Part shown: positions 23,979 to 29,841 of the stretch, in pieces
Position numbering within the stretch: position 1 is the first letter of the stretch
Layout of the letters: the number at the start of each line of letters is the position of its first letter
Origin: Candidatus Kerfeldbacteria bacterium
GTDB lineage: Bacteria > Patescibacteriota > Patescibacteriia > SBBC01 > CAIJZX01
Assembly (NCBI GenBank): GCA_016217865.1
Contig: JACRFO010000024.1
Location: forward strand, 1-29,877
DNA: 29,877 nt
Direction: 5' to 3'
Position numbers and translations under genes: made by a program
The notes under the pieces: model-generated
The model's input: only the letters and a program-made list of their open reading frames with translations
The model's database searches: none
What the model was told of the DNA's origin: nothing

Positions 23979-24506
23979 CTAGCGCCGAAATTTGACGTAG
24001 ATAAGCTCATCAATCAGGCGGCCGCGTTTATTGAAGTGTTTGATCAGCAGCGCTTCACGCTTGAATCCCGCCTTTTCGAGAACGCGGGCAGAACCGATAT
24101 TGAAGCTGAAGACGTGCGCATCAATCCGGACCAGTCGGTAGCGACGAAACGCGTAGGCGGTGAGGAGACGAACTACCCGGGTCATGATCCCCTGCCCCCA
24201 GTACGGCCGGCCTAACCAGTACCCAAGTGTTCCGCGCTGTCCATCAAGGTCAATCCCGATGACACCAACTATATGTCCATCGATTTCAATACCAAGGTGG
24301 AGCCGATCGGCCTTTTTCTGACGGTACTCGCGCTGTAACACCTTCAGCCAACTCGTCGCATGCGACTTACGGTACGGCGACGGCAATGCTGCAGTGTTGC
24401 GGGCAATCCCGCGGTCGTTGGCATACGTGGCCATGGAATCAGCATCCGACAGTCGCAGGTGGCGGAGTGTAATCGGACCAGAGTGGAGGGTGAAGGGCTT
24501 CTTCAT
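23979..24506 (-). CDS. GNAT-family N-acetyltransferase (RimJ/RimL-like)
   Basis: 175 aa. Acetyl-CoA-dependent acetyltransferase of the RimJ/RimL type: N-terminal ITLRHLRLSDADSMATYAND, the acceptor strand GHIVGVIGIDL, the acetyl-CoA loop GYWLGRPYWGQGIMTRVV (R/Q-x-x-G-x-G/A-like), and the C-terminal SARVLEKAGFKREALLI typical of the group. The acceptor (ribosomal protein N-terminus, amino sugar or antibiotic) cannot be told. It is monocistronic with a leaderless-type promoter. Confidence 0.9.
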   Translation of the reverse strand: MKKPFTLHSGPITLRHLRLSDADSMATYANDRGIARNTAALPSPYRKSHATSWLKVLQREYRQKKADRLHLGIEIDGHIVGVIGIDLDGQRGTLGYWLGRPYWGQGIMTRVVRLLTAYAFRRYRLVRIDAHVFSFNIGSARVLEKAGFKREALLIKHFNKRGRLIDELIYVKFRR

Positions 24507-24512
24507 GTATTC

Positions 24513-24521
24513 AGTATAGCA
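24513..24521 (-). promoter_or_regulatory. Extended -10 (TGCTATACT) of the GNAT gene; leaderless
   Basis: TGCTATACT, then 6 nt (GAATAC), then the ATG at 24506. It has the same 9-mer and 6-nt spacing as rpiB. A run of T lies upstream on the minus strand; no -35 was found. Confidence 0.7.
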
Positions 24522-24546
24522 AAAAACATATGACGTTGGTTATGAG

Positions 24547-24562
24547 CCATGATACCCGCCTC
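24547..24562 (-). repeat. Displaced copy of tRNA-Gln anticodon/T-arm segment
   Basis: Sixteen bases identical to 24781-24796 inside tRNA-Gln (GAGGCGGGTATCATGG on the minus strand: 3' side of the anticodon arm, variable loop and start of the T stem). It lies 196 nt downstream of the tRNA 3' end. The flanks do not match, so it is a fragment. Confidence 0.6.
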
Positions 24563-24607
24563 TCCCCGTCCGACACCTCTCTCAAAACGCATGTATATTG
24601 GCACGCT

Positions 24608-24626
24608 GCTCCGGGACATGGATTCG
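24608..24626 (-). repeat. Second copy of the tRNA-Gln 3' end (19 nt)
   Basis: Identical to 24760-24778: part of the T loop, the 3' side of the T stem, the 3' acceptor strand, discriminator G and the first C of CCA. With the element between them it forms a 152-nt-spaced direct repeat downstream of tRNA-Gln. An inverted match to the T-arm, CGAATCCA, at 24701-24708 closes the other side of the palindromic core. Confidence 0.85.
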
Positions 24627-24667
24627 CCCTCACTCCTTATTGCGCTGTCGCTCGGGCCGGGGCTTGC

Positions 24668-24692
24668 GCTCGGCTGCCACCGGCAGCCGAGC
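24668..24692. repeat. Perfect 11-bp palindrome inside the tRNA-Gln tail element
   Basis: GCTCGGCTGCC (24668-24678), loop ACC, GGCAGCCGAGC (24682-24692). It sits between the T-arm-complementary sequence (24697-24708) and the duplicated tRNA 3' end. The hairpin tip GCC-RGT-GGC is also found in the element after tRNA-Thr. Confidence 0.9.
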
Positions 24693-24714
24693 TCGCCCTT
24701 CGAATCCAGTAAAC

Positions 24715-24760
24715 CCAAGAGGTCTGCATCGCACCATCAGGGTGCGCTCCAGACCTTTGG
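24715..24760 (-). other. Hairpin that would pair with the tRNA-Gln CCA end
   Basis: Reading the minus strand, CCAA-AGGTCTG begins at the encoded CCA (24760) and pairs with CAGACCT-C-TTGG (24726-24715). Inside it is a second stem GCACC/GGTGC (24745-24741 and 24735-24731). It has about 16 bp in all with one bulge and an internal loop. No U-tract follows, so it is not a standard terminator; a 3'-trailer structure that affects tRNA maturation is an inference. Confidence 0.65.
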
Positions 24761-24831
24761 CTCCGGGACATGGATTCGAACCATGATACCCGCCTCCAAA
24801 GGGCGGTGTCCTACCATTAGACGATCCCGGA
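24758..24831 (-). tRNA. tRNA-Gln(UUG)
   Basis: Full cloverleaf: acceptor TCCGGGA/TCCCGGA, D arm GTCTAATGGTAGGAC, anticodon stem CCGCC/GGCGG with loop CTTTGGA (anticodon TTG at 24797-24799), T arm CATGG-TTCGAAT-CCATG, discriminator G and an encoded CCA (24758-24760). Followed by the repeat element at 24547-24757. Confidence 0.95.
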
Positions 24832-24854
24832 AAACGAGACAACAAACCGAAGCG

Positions 24855-24883
24855 AGTGTACCAGGTCTAGCCGGATGTTTCAA
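24855..24883 (-). promoter_or_regulatory. Promoter of tRNA-Gln
   Basis: TTGAAA (24878-24883), 17-nt spacer containing TGG, TACACT (24855-24860). The predicted start is about 16 nt before the mature tRNA 5' end. It lies just after the ftsX stop, so the tRNA need not depend on read-through. Confidence 0.75.
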
Positions 24884-24885
24884 GC

Positions 24886-25806
24886 CTAGACGCGCAGGTA
24901 TCGGCCGATGGCAAACAGCGATGAAATGACGGACAGGCCGCAACCGACCGCCACTTCGAGCCCCAGAATCGTCCAGAGGTGTTCCCGAACGTAGCCGAGG
25001 ACATTGATGTCATAGCCAGCGAAAAACTGCGCGAAGAATGGATTGGTCAGCGACAGAATCGGAACGAGGACGGCGGTAACGAGAATACTAGCCACGAGGC
25101 CATAGAGCAAGCTGGTGATCACGAACGGCCCACGGACGAAAGCATCAGAAGCGCCGACGAGTTTCATGATCCCGATTTCTTCCCGCTGCGAATAGATTGC
25201 GACGCGGATGGTGTTGAAGACCATCAGAATAGCAATTACCGCAAAGAGCAGTGTTAGCCAAAGAGTGGCGACCTGGACGCGGTTGACGATCAGTGACAGG
25301 CGACTAATAACCGTTTGGTTCGTTTGGAAATTATTTCCCGTGTCTTCGATAATGGATTGGTACTTTGGGTCTTTCAAGGTATTCGCAATCGCTCCATACC
25401 CGTCGAGCGTCTTCGAGGTGATGACCAGGCCAGCTCCGAGCGGATTATCGCCAAGCGCGTCGATTGCGGCATCAACGAGCCCTTTATCAACTGCCGACTT
25501 CTTGAGTTCTTGCAAGTGCTCGGCCCGCGTGATTAGGCGGATAGACTGCACTTCAGGTTTGCGGAGGAGTTCCTGACGGATTTGGTCAACGCGCTGTTCC
25601 GAGGTAGTCGGGATGAAGTAGACAGACAGGTCAACTTTTTGCCGCACGGCCGTGAGCGTCTGTTGCCCGACCACGTTCAACCCGGAGACCAGGCTCATCA
25701 AGAACAGGTTCAGCACGACAATCAGCACGGTAATCAACGATAGCCAAATATTCCGGAAGAAGTTCTGGAAGCCGAAGGTGATCATTCGCCAGAGCGTCAC
25801 AAACAT
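24886..25806 (-). CDS. ftsX: Cell-division protein FtsX
   Basis: Membrane partner of the ATPase FtsE; transmits the cytoplasmic ATP cycle to periplasmic wall hydrolases at the division site. 306 aa with an N-terminal helix (about 20-42), an extracytoplasmic loop (about 45-175, YFIPTTSEQRVDQIRQEL) and three helices after it (about 180-205, 228-250, 278-300), with the cytosolic EEIGIMKLVGASDAFVRGPF loop of the FtsX/MacB family between. It starts 3 nt after the ftsE stop. A coiled-coil M23 peptidase, the usual FtsEX client, is encoded elsewhere in this window (2775-4076). Confidence 0.94.
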   Translation of the reverse strand: MFVTLWRMITFGFQNFFRNIWLSLITVLIVVLNLFLMSLVSGLNVVGQQTLTAVRQKVDLSVYFIPTTSEQRVDQIRQELLRKPEVQSIRLITRAEHLQELKKSAVDKGLVDAAIDALGDNPLGAGLVITSKTLDGYGAIANTLKDPKYQSIIEDTGNNFQTNQTVISRLSLIVNRVQVATLWLTLLFAVIAILMVFNTIRVAIYSQREEIGIMKLVGASDAFVRGPFVITSLLYGLVASILVTAVLVPILSLTNPFFAQFFAGYDINVLGYVREHLWTILGLEVAVGCGLSVISSLFAIGRYLRV

Positions 25807-25809
25807 AGA

Positions 25810-26490
25810 TCAGAGGAGATATTTACCGGCCTGTTGATCAGCAATGACGTGACCATGGTCGAGGGTGATGACCCGTTTGTGCAGCATGTTCACAATCTCA
25901 CGATTATGGGTGACGAGAACAACCGTAGTCCCGAATTCGTTGATCTTCTTCAACAGGGCAATGATTTCCTGGGCATTGATTGAATCAAGGTTGCCGGTCG
26001 GTTCATCTGCTACTAGCAGTTTAGGACGATGGACCAGCGCCCGAGCGATGACCACGCGCTGCTGTTCGCCGCCGGAGACCTGGTCGGGATACCGATCCAT
26101 CTTCTGCTCCAGGCCGACAATCTTCAATACTTGTGGAACGACGCTCTTGATCCGAGTCGCGCGTTCGCCGGCGACTTCGAGGGCAAACGCAACATTCTCA
26201 AAGAGTGTCTTCTTTGGAAGCAATTTGAAATCTTGAAAAACGACACCAATCTGACGGCGTAAGGTAGGTATTTCGTGGTGTTTGATGTGGGTAATGTTCC
26301 AACCGCCGATCGTAATGTGACCTTTGTCGGCTTTTTCTTCGGCGATAATGAGCTTGGCGAATGTCGTCTTGCCCGAACCAGATTGTCCGACGATGGAAAC
26401 GAACTCCCCTGCTTCGATGTTCACCGAGACATCCTCCAGTCCAACGTTGCGCCGCTGGTACGTTTTTGTGACGTGTTCGAAGGTGACCAT
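25810..26490 (-). CDS. ftsE: Cell-division ATP-binding protein FtsE
   Basis: ABC ATPase, 226 aa. Walker A GQSGSGKTT, Q-loop VVFQDFKLLP (typical of FtsE), signature VSGGEQQRVVIARAL, Walker B LLVADEPTGNLD and H-loop VTHN are all intact. The start at 26490 (MVTFEHVTKTY) is 4 nt after the carboxypeptidase stop; the longer frame to 26610 would lie inside that gene. It is translationally tied to ftsX. Confidence 0.95.
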   Translation of the reverse strand: MVTFEHVTKTYQRRNVGLEDVSVNIEAGEFVSIVGQSGSGKTTFAKLIIAEEKADKGHITIGGWNITHIKHHEIPTLRRQIGVVFQDFKLLPKKTLFENVAFALEVAGERATRIKSVVPQVLKIVGLEQKMDRYPDQVSGGEQQRVVIARALVHRPKLLVADEPTGNLDSINAQEIIALLKKINEFGTTVVLVTHNREIVNMLHKRVITLDHGHVIADQQAGKYLL

Positions 26491-26494
26491 ACCG

Positions 26495-28090
26495 TTACGA
26501 CCAGGTAAAATTCTTCCAGGCCCAGGAGACGAGGCTAGCAGCTTCGGTAAAGCGTGTGGCCGAGCTCGCTGAACCAAGCAGCGAAACGACGATTTGTGCG
26601 CCCTGGGCATTTTTCACACGCACGACATACGTGTATTTCGACTCATTGATGTATCCCGTTTTTCCGCCGGTAACGGTAATGCCATTATTCCTCGTCAGTA
26701 ACGTGTCAGTCGTCTTGACGGTGTGACGACCACTGCGTGACGCGTAGAACGTGTAGGAGGACCTCGTCGTGACGTAGCGAATCGGCTCGTAGGTATTGAA
26801 TGCCTTCGCCGCCATGATGGCCACGTCTTTGGCCGTCGAGACGTTCCCCGGGTCGAGACCACTCGGCTCGACGAACGTGGTATCAGTCATCCCCCAGGCA
26901 GCCGCCTTGGCGTTCATCCGGGCCACAAACTCGGTCCGAGTGAGTCCAGCCGCCCGGACGAGGGCACTCGCGCCGTTGTTGGCCGAACCCACGAGGGTAG
27001 CGTAGAACAGGTCGCGGAGTTGTACGGTGTCCCCACTCCGGAGGGTTAAGTTATTGTAACCATATGGTTTTCCCGCCGCATCTTTTCCCGTCCCGTCGTT
27101 CGCGTTGTACACGAATGTCGCTTTCATGTTCGGCTGGGTGTCGAGAAATACGACCGCAGTCATCAACTTCGTTAAACTGGCGATAGAATGACGAGAAACC
27201 GCATTTTTCTCTACCAACACCGTACCGGTTGCGGCGTCAACCACCCGGTATGCTGTCGCGCTTAACGTCGGTGTCGGGGCGGTCGCTGCAGCCGTCACTG
27301 TCAGTTTTGGAATACTTTCGGTCTTACTCGCAACCACAGGCTGGACCGGGGTGACGGGCGCGGCCACGTATGGTGAGACCGTCACCTTCGTTAACCCTTT
27401 GTTTGTTGCTTGGAGCTTGTTGTATGCAGCCCACGACAGATCGACAACCCGACCGGCCGGTTGTCCCCAGCGAGAAATAATTTTAACATTGACGCTCTTG
27501 CCGTTCGCGACGTTTTTCACCGTCACAGTGCTACCGACAGGAAAGTCGTTCGAGGTCCCGTGTAACACCGGGTAACGTTTTGAGCAGTAATTCTTGCAGT
27601 ACCACGACGCAATCCCCTCTTGGGTATTCCGATCTTCGAGGACCATGACGTACCCATCGAGAGACGAGACGCCGGCTTGCCACTTCTTCGTAGCGGCATT
27701 GAGTTTCGATGGCAACTTTGACCACGCTGACGTAGTCCGGTCGTACAGCCAGACCGACCGTGACCACATACCCGGTGTATCAGGTAAAGCAACGGCCAGT
27801 TGGTACTTTGAGGTATCGAGCGCCGTGATACCTGAAACGTATAACCGGTAATACGACCCAAGGAGTTTCGTTGACGGTGGCAGTGCTGGGAGGGCGTCGC
27901 TGCTGGGTTTCCACGTGACATCGGCTGGACCGGTCAGAACACCTGGGAAGACCGTTACGTTAGCGCCTCCATCCAGGCGGAGCGTCCAGCCGCTTGAACG
28001 AAGGGCATCGTCAAAGTGGTATGGACTAATCTCTTCGGAAGCCTGGGCAGGCGGCGCGAACGCCAACAGGCTTGCCAGAAGGATGGTCAA
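26495..28090 (-). CDS. RlpA-like double-psi beta-barrel fused to a D-Ala-D-Ala carboxypeptidase (S11)
   Basis: 531 aa as started here. Hydrophobic export signal (1-18, ending PPAQA), an uncharacterised beta-rich region (20-155), an RlpA-like double-psi barrel (about 159-225: GIASWY, GSTVTVKNVANGKSV, GRVVDLSWAAY with D217), a Pro/Thr/Val linker (240-275), then an S11 penicillin-binding domain (about 278-531) with S305-L-T-K308, S369-A-N371 and K477-T-G479. It trims D-Ala from stem peptides outside the membrane. The barrel lacks the Glu-bearing T-A-x-G-E segment of lytic RlpA, so it is probably a glycan-binding module. The start is uncertain: no ATG or GTG fits after the tRNA-Gly antisense region, so TTG at 28090 is used. 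It leads to ftsE-ftsX. Confidence 0.83.
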   Translation of the reverse strand: MTILLASLLAFAPPAQASEEISPYHFDDALRSSGWTLRLDGGANVTVFPGVLTGPADVTWKPSSDALPALPPSTKLLGSYYRLYVSGITALDTSKYQLAVALPDTPGMWSRSVWLYDRTTSAWSKLPSKLNAATKKWQAGVSSLDGYVMVLEDRNTQEGIASWYCKNYCSKRYPVLHGTSNDFPVGSTVTVKNVANGKSVNVKIISRWGQPAGRVVDLSWAAYNKLQATNKGLTKVTVSPYVAAPVTPVQPVVASKTESIPKLTVTAAATAPTPTLSATAYRVVDAATGTVLVEKNAVSRHSIASLTKLMTAVVFLDTQPNMKATFVYNANDGTGKDAAGKPYGYNNLTLRSGDTVQLRDLFYATLVGSANNGASALVRAAGLTRTEFVARMNAKAAAWGMTDTTFVEPSGLDPGNVSTAKDVAIMAAKAFNTYEPIRYVTTRSSYTFYASRSGRHTVKTTDTLLTRNNGITVTGGKTGYINESKYTYVVRVKNAQGAQIVVSLLGSASSATRFTEAASLVSWAWKNFTWS

Positions 28091-28100
28091 ACCGTATACT
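28072..28100 (+). promoter_or_regulatory. Promoter of tRNA-Gly
   Basis: TTGCCA (28072-28077), 17-nt spacer, TATACT (28095-28100), 11 nt before the mature 5' end. The -35 and spacer lie inside the first codons of the oppositely oriented carboxypeptidase gene. Confidence 0.78.
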
Positions 28101-28111
28101 GCGACTCGTTG

Positions 28112-28185
28112 GCGGGTATGGTTTAGTGGTAAAACGCGACCTTCCCAAGGTTGAGTCACGGGTTCGATTCCCGTTACCCGCTCCA
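28112..28185 (+). tRNA. tRNA-Gly(CCC)
   Basis: Acceptor GCGGGTA/TACCCGC, D arm GTTTAGTGGTAAAAC, anticodon stem CGACC/GGTTG with loop TTCCCAA (anticodon CCC at 28144-28146), T arm ACGGG-TTCGATT-CCCGT, discriminator T, CCA encoded. Unlike the other two tRNAs here, it has no duplicated 3' end downstream. Confidence 0.96.
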
Positions 28186-28294
28186 GCAGTGAATGCAAAA
28201 ACGAACCACGTCTATCCACACGGGGCGCTGTTGCGTTCGCTATGCGTGTTGGTTTTCGGCTAGGCATCGGTTACTGACTGTACCACATTTACAG

Positions 28295-29080
28295 CTAGCC
28301 GACAAGGTGGCGCCGAATGAAGGCTAGAACCTGCTGCGCGATGTATTCAACTGCTTGGGCGTCGCGAAAAGGACGATGGGTTTGGACAGGGATGATGACG
28401 CTCTCCTTCGCTGCAGACCCGAGTGTTTCCATGAGTCGCTGACTGTTCTGCGGGCCAACAACTGCGTCATGACTGCTCGAGAGAATCAGCGCAGGTTGGT
28501 GAATCTCCGACAGGATTGGAACAATAGACCTCCGGGCAAAGGTCGCGGTTGCCAGAATACCATTGATTGGCCAGGCGTCGGTCGAACCCATTTGTTGCCC
28601 CCGCTCCCGCTCGGCCGGCGTCAGGCCTTTCTTCGGGTAGTACGGCGTCACGAGGCGCATGAGTCGCAACAGTACGCCTTGTAAGACGCCGCCGCCCGAG
28701 TATGAAAGGGCGGTGTTGACGAGGATTAATCCGTCAATCTCCGACGGGTGTCGGTGAGCCAGGTCGAGGGCCAGCACCCCACCAAAGGACGATCCCATTA
28801 TAATGGTCCGGCGGCAGCGGGACCGAAGCTCCTGCCAACCTGACTCGACCGATGCTTGCCAGTCAGTCACAGTCGTTTGTCGTAGCGCCGCTTTCCCCTG
28901 GCCATGACCAGCCAGGCGCAACCCCAGCACGGTTAAACCCTGTTGCTGCAATAGTTCGGCACATTGACGGTAGTCGCCAATACTGCCGCCGTAACCGTGA
29001 ATAATCAAACAACCCGTCTCGCCTCCAGGCAAGAGAAAGGATTCAGCGGCGGCGGTCACAGGAGTTGACGGGACGGTCAT
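28295..29080 (-). CDS. Alpha/beta hydrolase (carboxylesterase/monoacylglycerol-lipase-like)
   Basis: 261 aa cytoplasmic serine hydrolase. Oxyanion-hole strand CLIIHGYGGS (24-33), nucleophile S98 in MGSSFGGVLAL (the G-x-S-x-G elbow), acid D205 in LSSSHDAVVGP and H235 in QTHRPFRD complete the triad. The cap region (about 125-185) is short and helical. The closest general type is Est30/monoglyceride lipase; the substrate is not determinable. It is monocistronic; its first codons overlap the divergent tRNA-Thr promoter. Confidence 0.88.
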   Translation of the reverse strand: MTVPSTPVTAAAESFLLPGGETGCLIIHGYGGSIGDYRQCAELLQQQGLTVLGLRLAGHGQGKAALRQTTVTDWQASVESGWQELRSRCRRTIIMGSSFGGVLALDLAHRHPSEIDGLILVNTALSYSGGGVLQGVLLRLMRLVTPYYPKKGLTPAERERGQQMGSTDAWPINGILATATFARRSIVPILSEIHQPALILSSSHDAVVGPQNSQRLMETLGSAAKESVIIPVQTHRPFRDAQAVEYIAQQVLAFIRRHLVG

Positions 29081-29093
29081 GGTGCGGTATCGT
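29065..29093 (+). promoter_or_regulatory. Promoter of tRNA-Thr
   Basis: TTGACG (29065-29070), 17-nt spacer, TATCGT (29088-29093), 12 nt before the mature 5' end. The -35 lies in the first codons of the divergent hydrolase gene. Confidence 0.7.
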
Positions 29094-29105
29094 GAGTGCT
29101 GATTT

Positions 29106-29180
29106 GCCGGTGTAGCTCAGTGGTAGAGCAATGCTTTCGTAAAGCAGAGGTCGTCGGTTCAATCCCGACCACCGGCTCCA
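29106..29180 (+). tRNA. tRNA-Thr(CGU)
   Basis: Acceptor GCCGGTG/CACCGGC, D arm GCTCAGTGGTAGAGC, anticodon arm ATGCT/AGCAG (top pair A-G) with loop TTCGTAA (anticodon CGT at 29138-29140), T arm GTCGG-TTCAATC-CCGAC, discriminator T, encoded CCA at 29178-29180. Its last 22 nt are repeated at 29261-29282. Confidence 0.95.
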
Positions 29181-29194
29181 GAGGGATTGAAGGG
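29159..29194 (+). repeat. Direct repeat copy 1: tRNA-Thr 3' end plus 14-nt tail
   Basis: Thirty-six bases identical to 29261-29296. The first 22 are the tRNA T loop through CCA; the last 14 (GAGGGATTGAAGGG) include GGGATTGAA, the exact complement of TTCAATCCC in the T arm (29158-29166). Confidence 0.95.
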
Positions 29195-29256
29195 CAGCAG
29201 CGAGCGACGCAGAAGCGAGCGATCGCTGAGTTGCCAGTGGCAAGTCGGCGCTGCCC
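29192..29256. repeat. Palindromic core of the tRNA-Thr tail element
   Basis: GGGCAGC (29192-29198) pairs with GCTGCCC (29250-29256). Inside are GCGAGCGACGC/GCGAGCGATCGC-type repeats, including palindromic AGCGATCGCT, and a hairpin TTGCC-AGT-GGCAA (29231-29243). No coding capacity. Confidence 0.85.
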
Positions 29257-29260
29257 AGGA

Positions 29261-29296
29261 TCAATCCCGACCACCGGCTCCAGAGGGATTGAAGGG
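29261..29296 (+). repeat. Direct repeat copy 2: tRNA-Thr 3' end plus 14-nt tail
   Basis: Exact copy of 29159-29194, 102 nt downstream, including CCA. It ends 8 nt before the stop of the convergent parvulin gene. Confidence 0.95.
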
Positions 29297-29304
29297 GGTA
29301 TTGA

Positions 29305-29835
29305 TTAGTCGCTCACCACGCGGCCTTGCTTCGCGTCCCACGCCACCTGCTGCCAGAACAACCAGACTCGGTACTCACCAAGCTTTGTGGTGAGGAATTG
29401 GTCTACCGACGGAGCGGCAATGGTGATCTGCAGGATGTGGGCTTGTTCTTGTCCATCGACCGTCTTCCGCTCTAGTACCTTGATGATGTGGAAGCCGTAC
29501 TTCGTGTGGATGAGGGCGCTTGGCTCGTTCAAGCCGATAGTGAAGGCGGCCTCATCAATTTCTTTGGCTTGTTCGCCACGGTTGACGAAGCCAAGATCGC
29601 CGCCATTCGAACTGTAGACGTCTTCGCTATACCGTTTTGCAATGTCTTCAAATTTCTGGTCACCTTTCATCACGAGTTCTAATACCGTGTCCGCTTGGCT
29701 ACGCTGGGCGGCGTTCAAGGTATTGTCGAACGACAACTTCTCTTGCAGTTTATCATTGAGCACGACCGGGCGGATGACAAATTGCTTAAACTGCTCTGGG
29801 TCCCACCCATACAATTCGCGAATGGTGGCGATCAC
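29305..29835 (-). CDS. PpiC/parvulin-type peptidyl-prolyl isomerase, 3' part after an in-frame stop
   Basis: 176 aa from GTG at 29835. The parvulin domain spans about 48-120: LELVMKGDQKFEDIAKRYSED, GGDLGFVNRGE, IDEAAFTIGLNEPSALIHTKYGFHIIKV. It is preceded by the helical chaperone segment ELYGWDPEQFKQFVIRPVVL common to SurA/PrsA-type secreted foldases. The signal peptide and the first part of the chaperone domain should lie beyond the window. The frame upstream is open but for one TAA at 29842-29844, so this is either a broken gene, an assembly error or a reinitiated fragment. Confidence 0.85.
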   Translation of the reverse strand: MIATIRELYGWDPEQFKQFVIRPVVLNDKLQEKLSFDNTLNAAQRSQADTVLELVMKGDQKFEDIAKRYSEDVYSSNGGDLGFVNRGEQAKEIDEAAFTIGLNEPSALIHTKYGFHIIKVLERKTVDGQEQAHILQITIAAPSVDQFLTTKLGEYRVWLFWQQVAWDAKQGRVVSD

Positions 29836-29841
29836 CTGGGC

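Noticed and set aside
24600..24780. Integrated phage or genomic island at tRNA-Gln or tRNA-Thr (att sites)
   Set aside because: The direct repeats enclose only about 66-130 nt with no integrase or cargo. A miniature derivative stays possible and is treated as a finding.
24549..24929. Open frames over the tRNA-Gln region on both strands
   Set aside because: They translate tRNA sequence and its repeats (for example MIPAS twice) and have no ribosome binding site or recognisable domain.
28091..28267. N-terminal extension of the carboxypeptidase to an ATG at 28267
   Set aside because: The added residues are the antisense reading of tRNA-Gly (GIEPVTQPWEG-like string, a common tRNA artefact) and precede rather than form the signal peptide.
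24608..29296. CRISPR array
   Set aside because: The repeats occur in only two copies at each site, are tRNA-derived, and no cas genes are nearby.
29096..29393. Open frames across tRNA-Thr and its repeat
   Set aside because: They read through the tRNA and its duplicated 3' end; the coding appearance comes from low stop density in GC-rich repeats.
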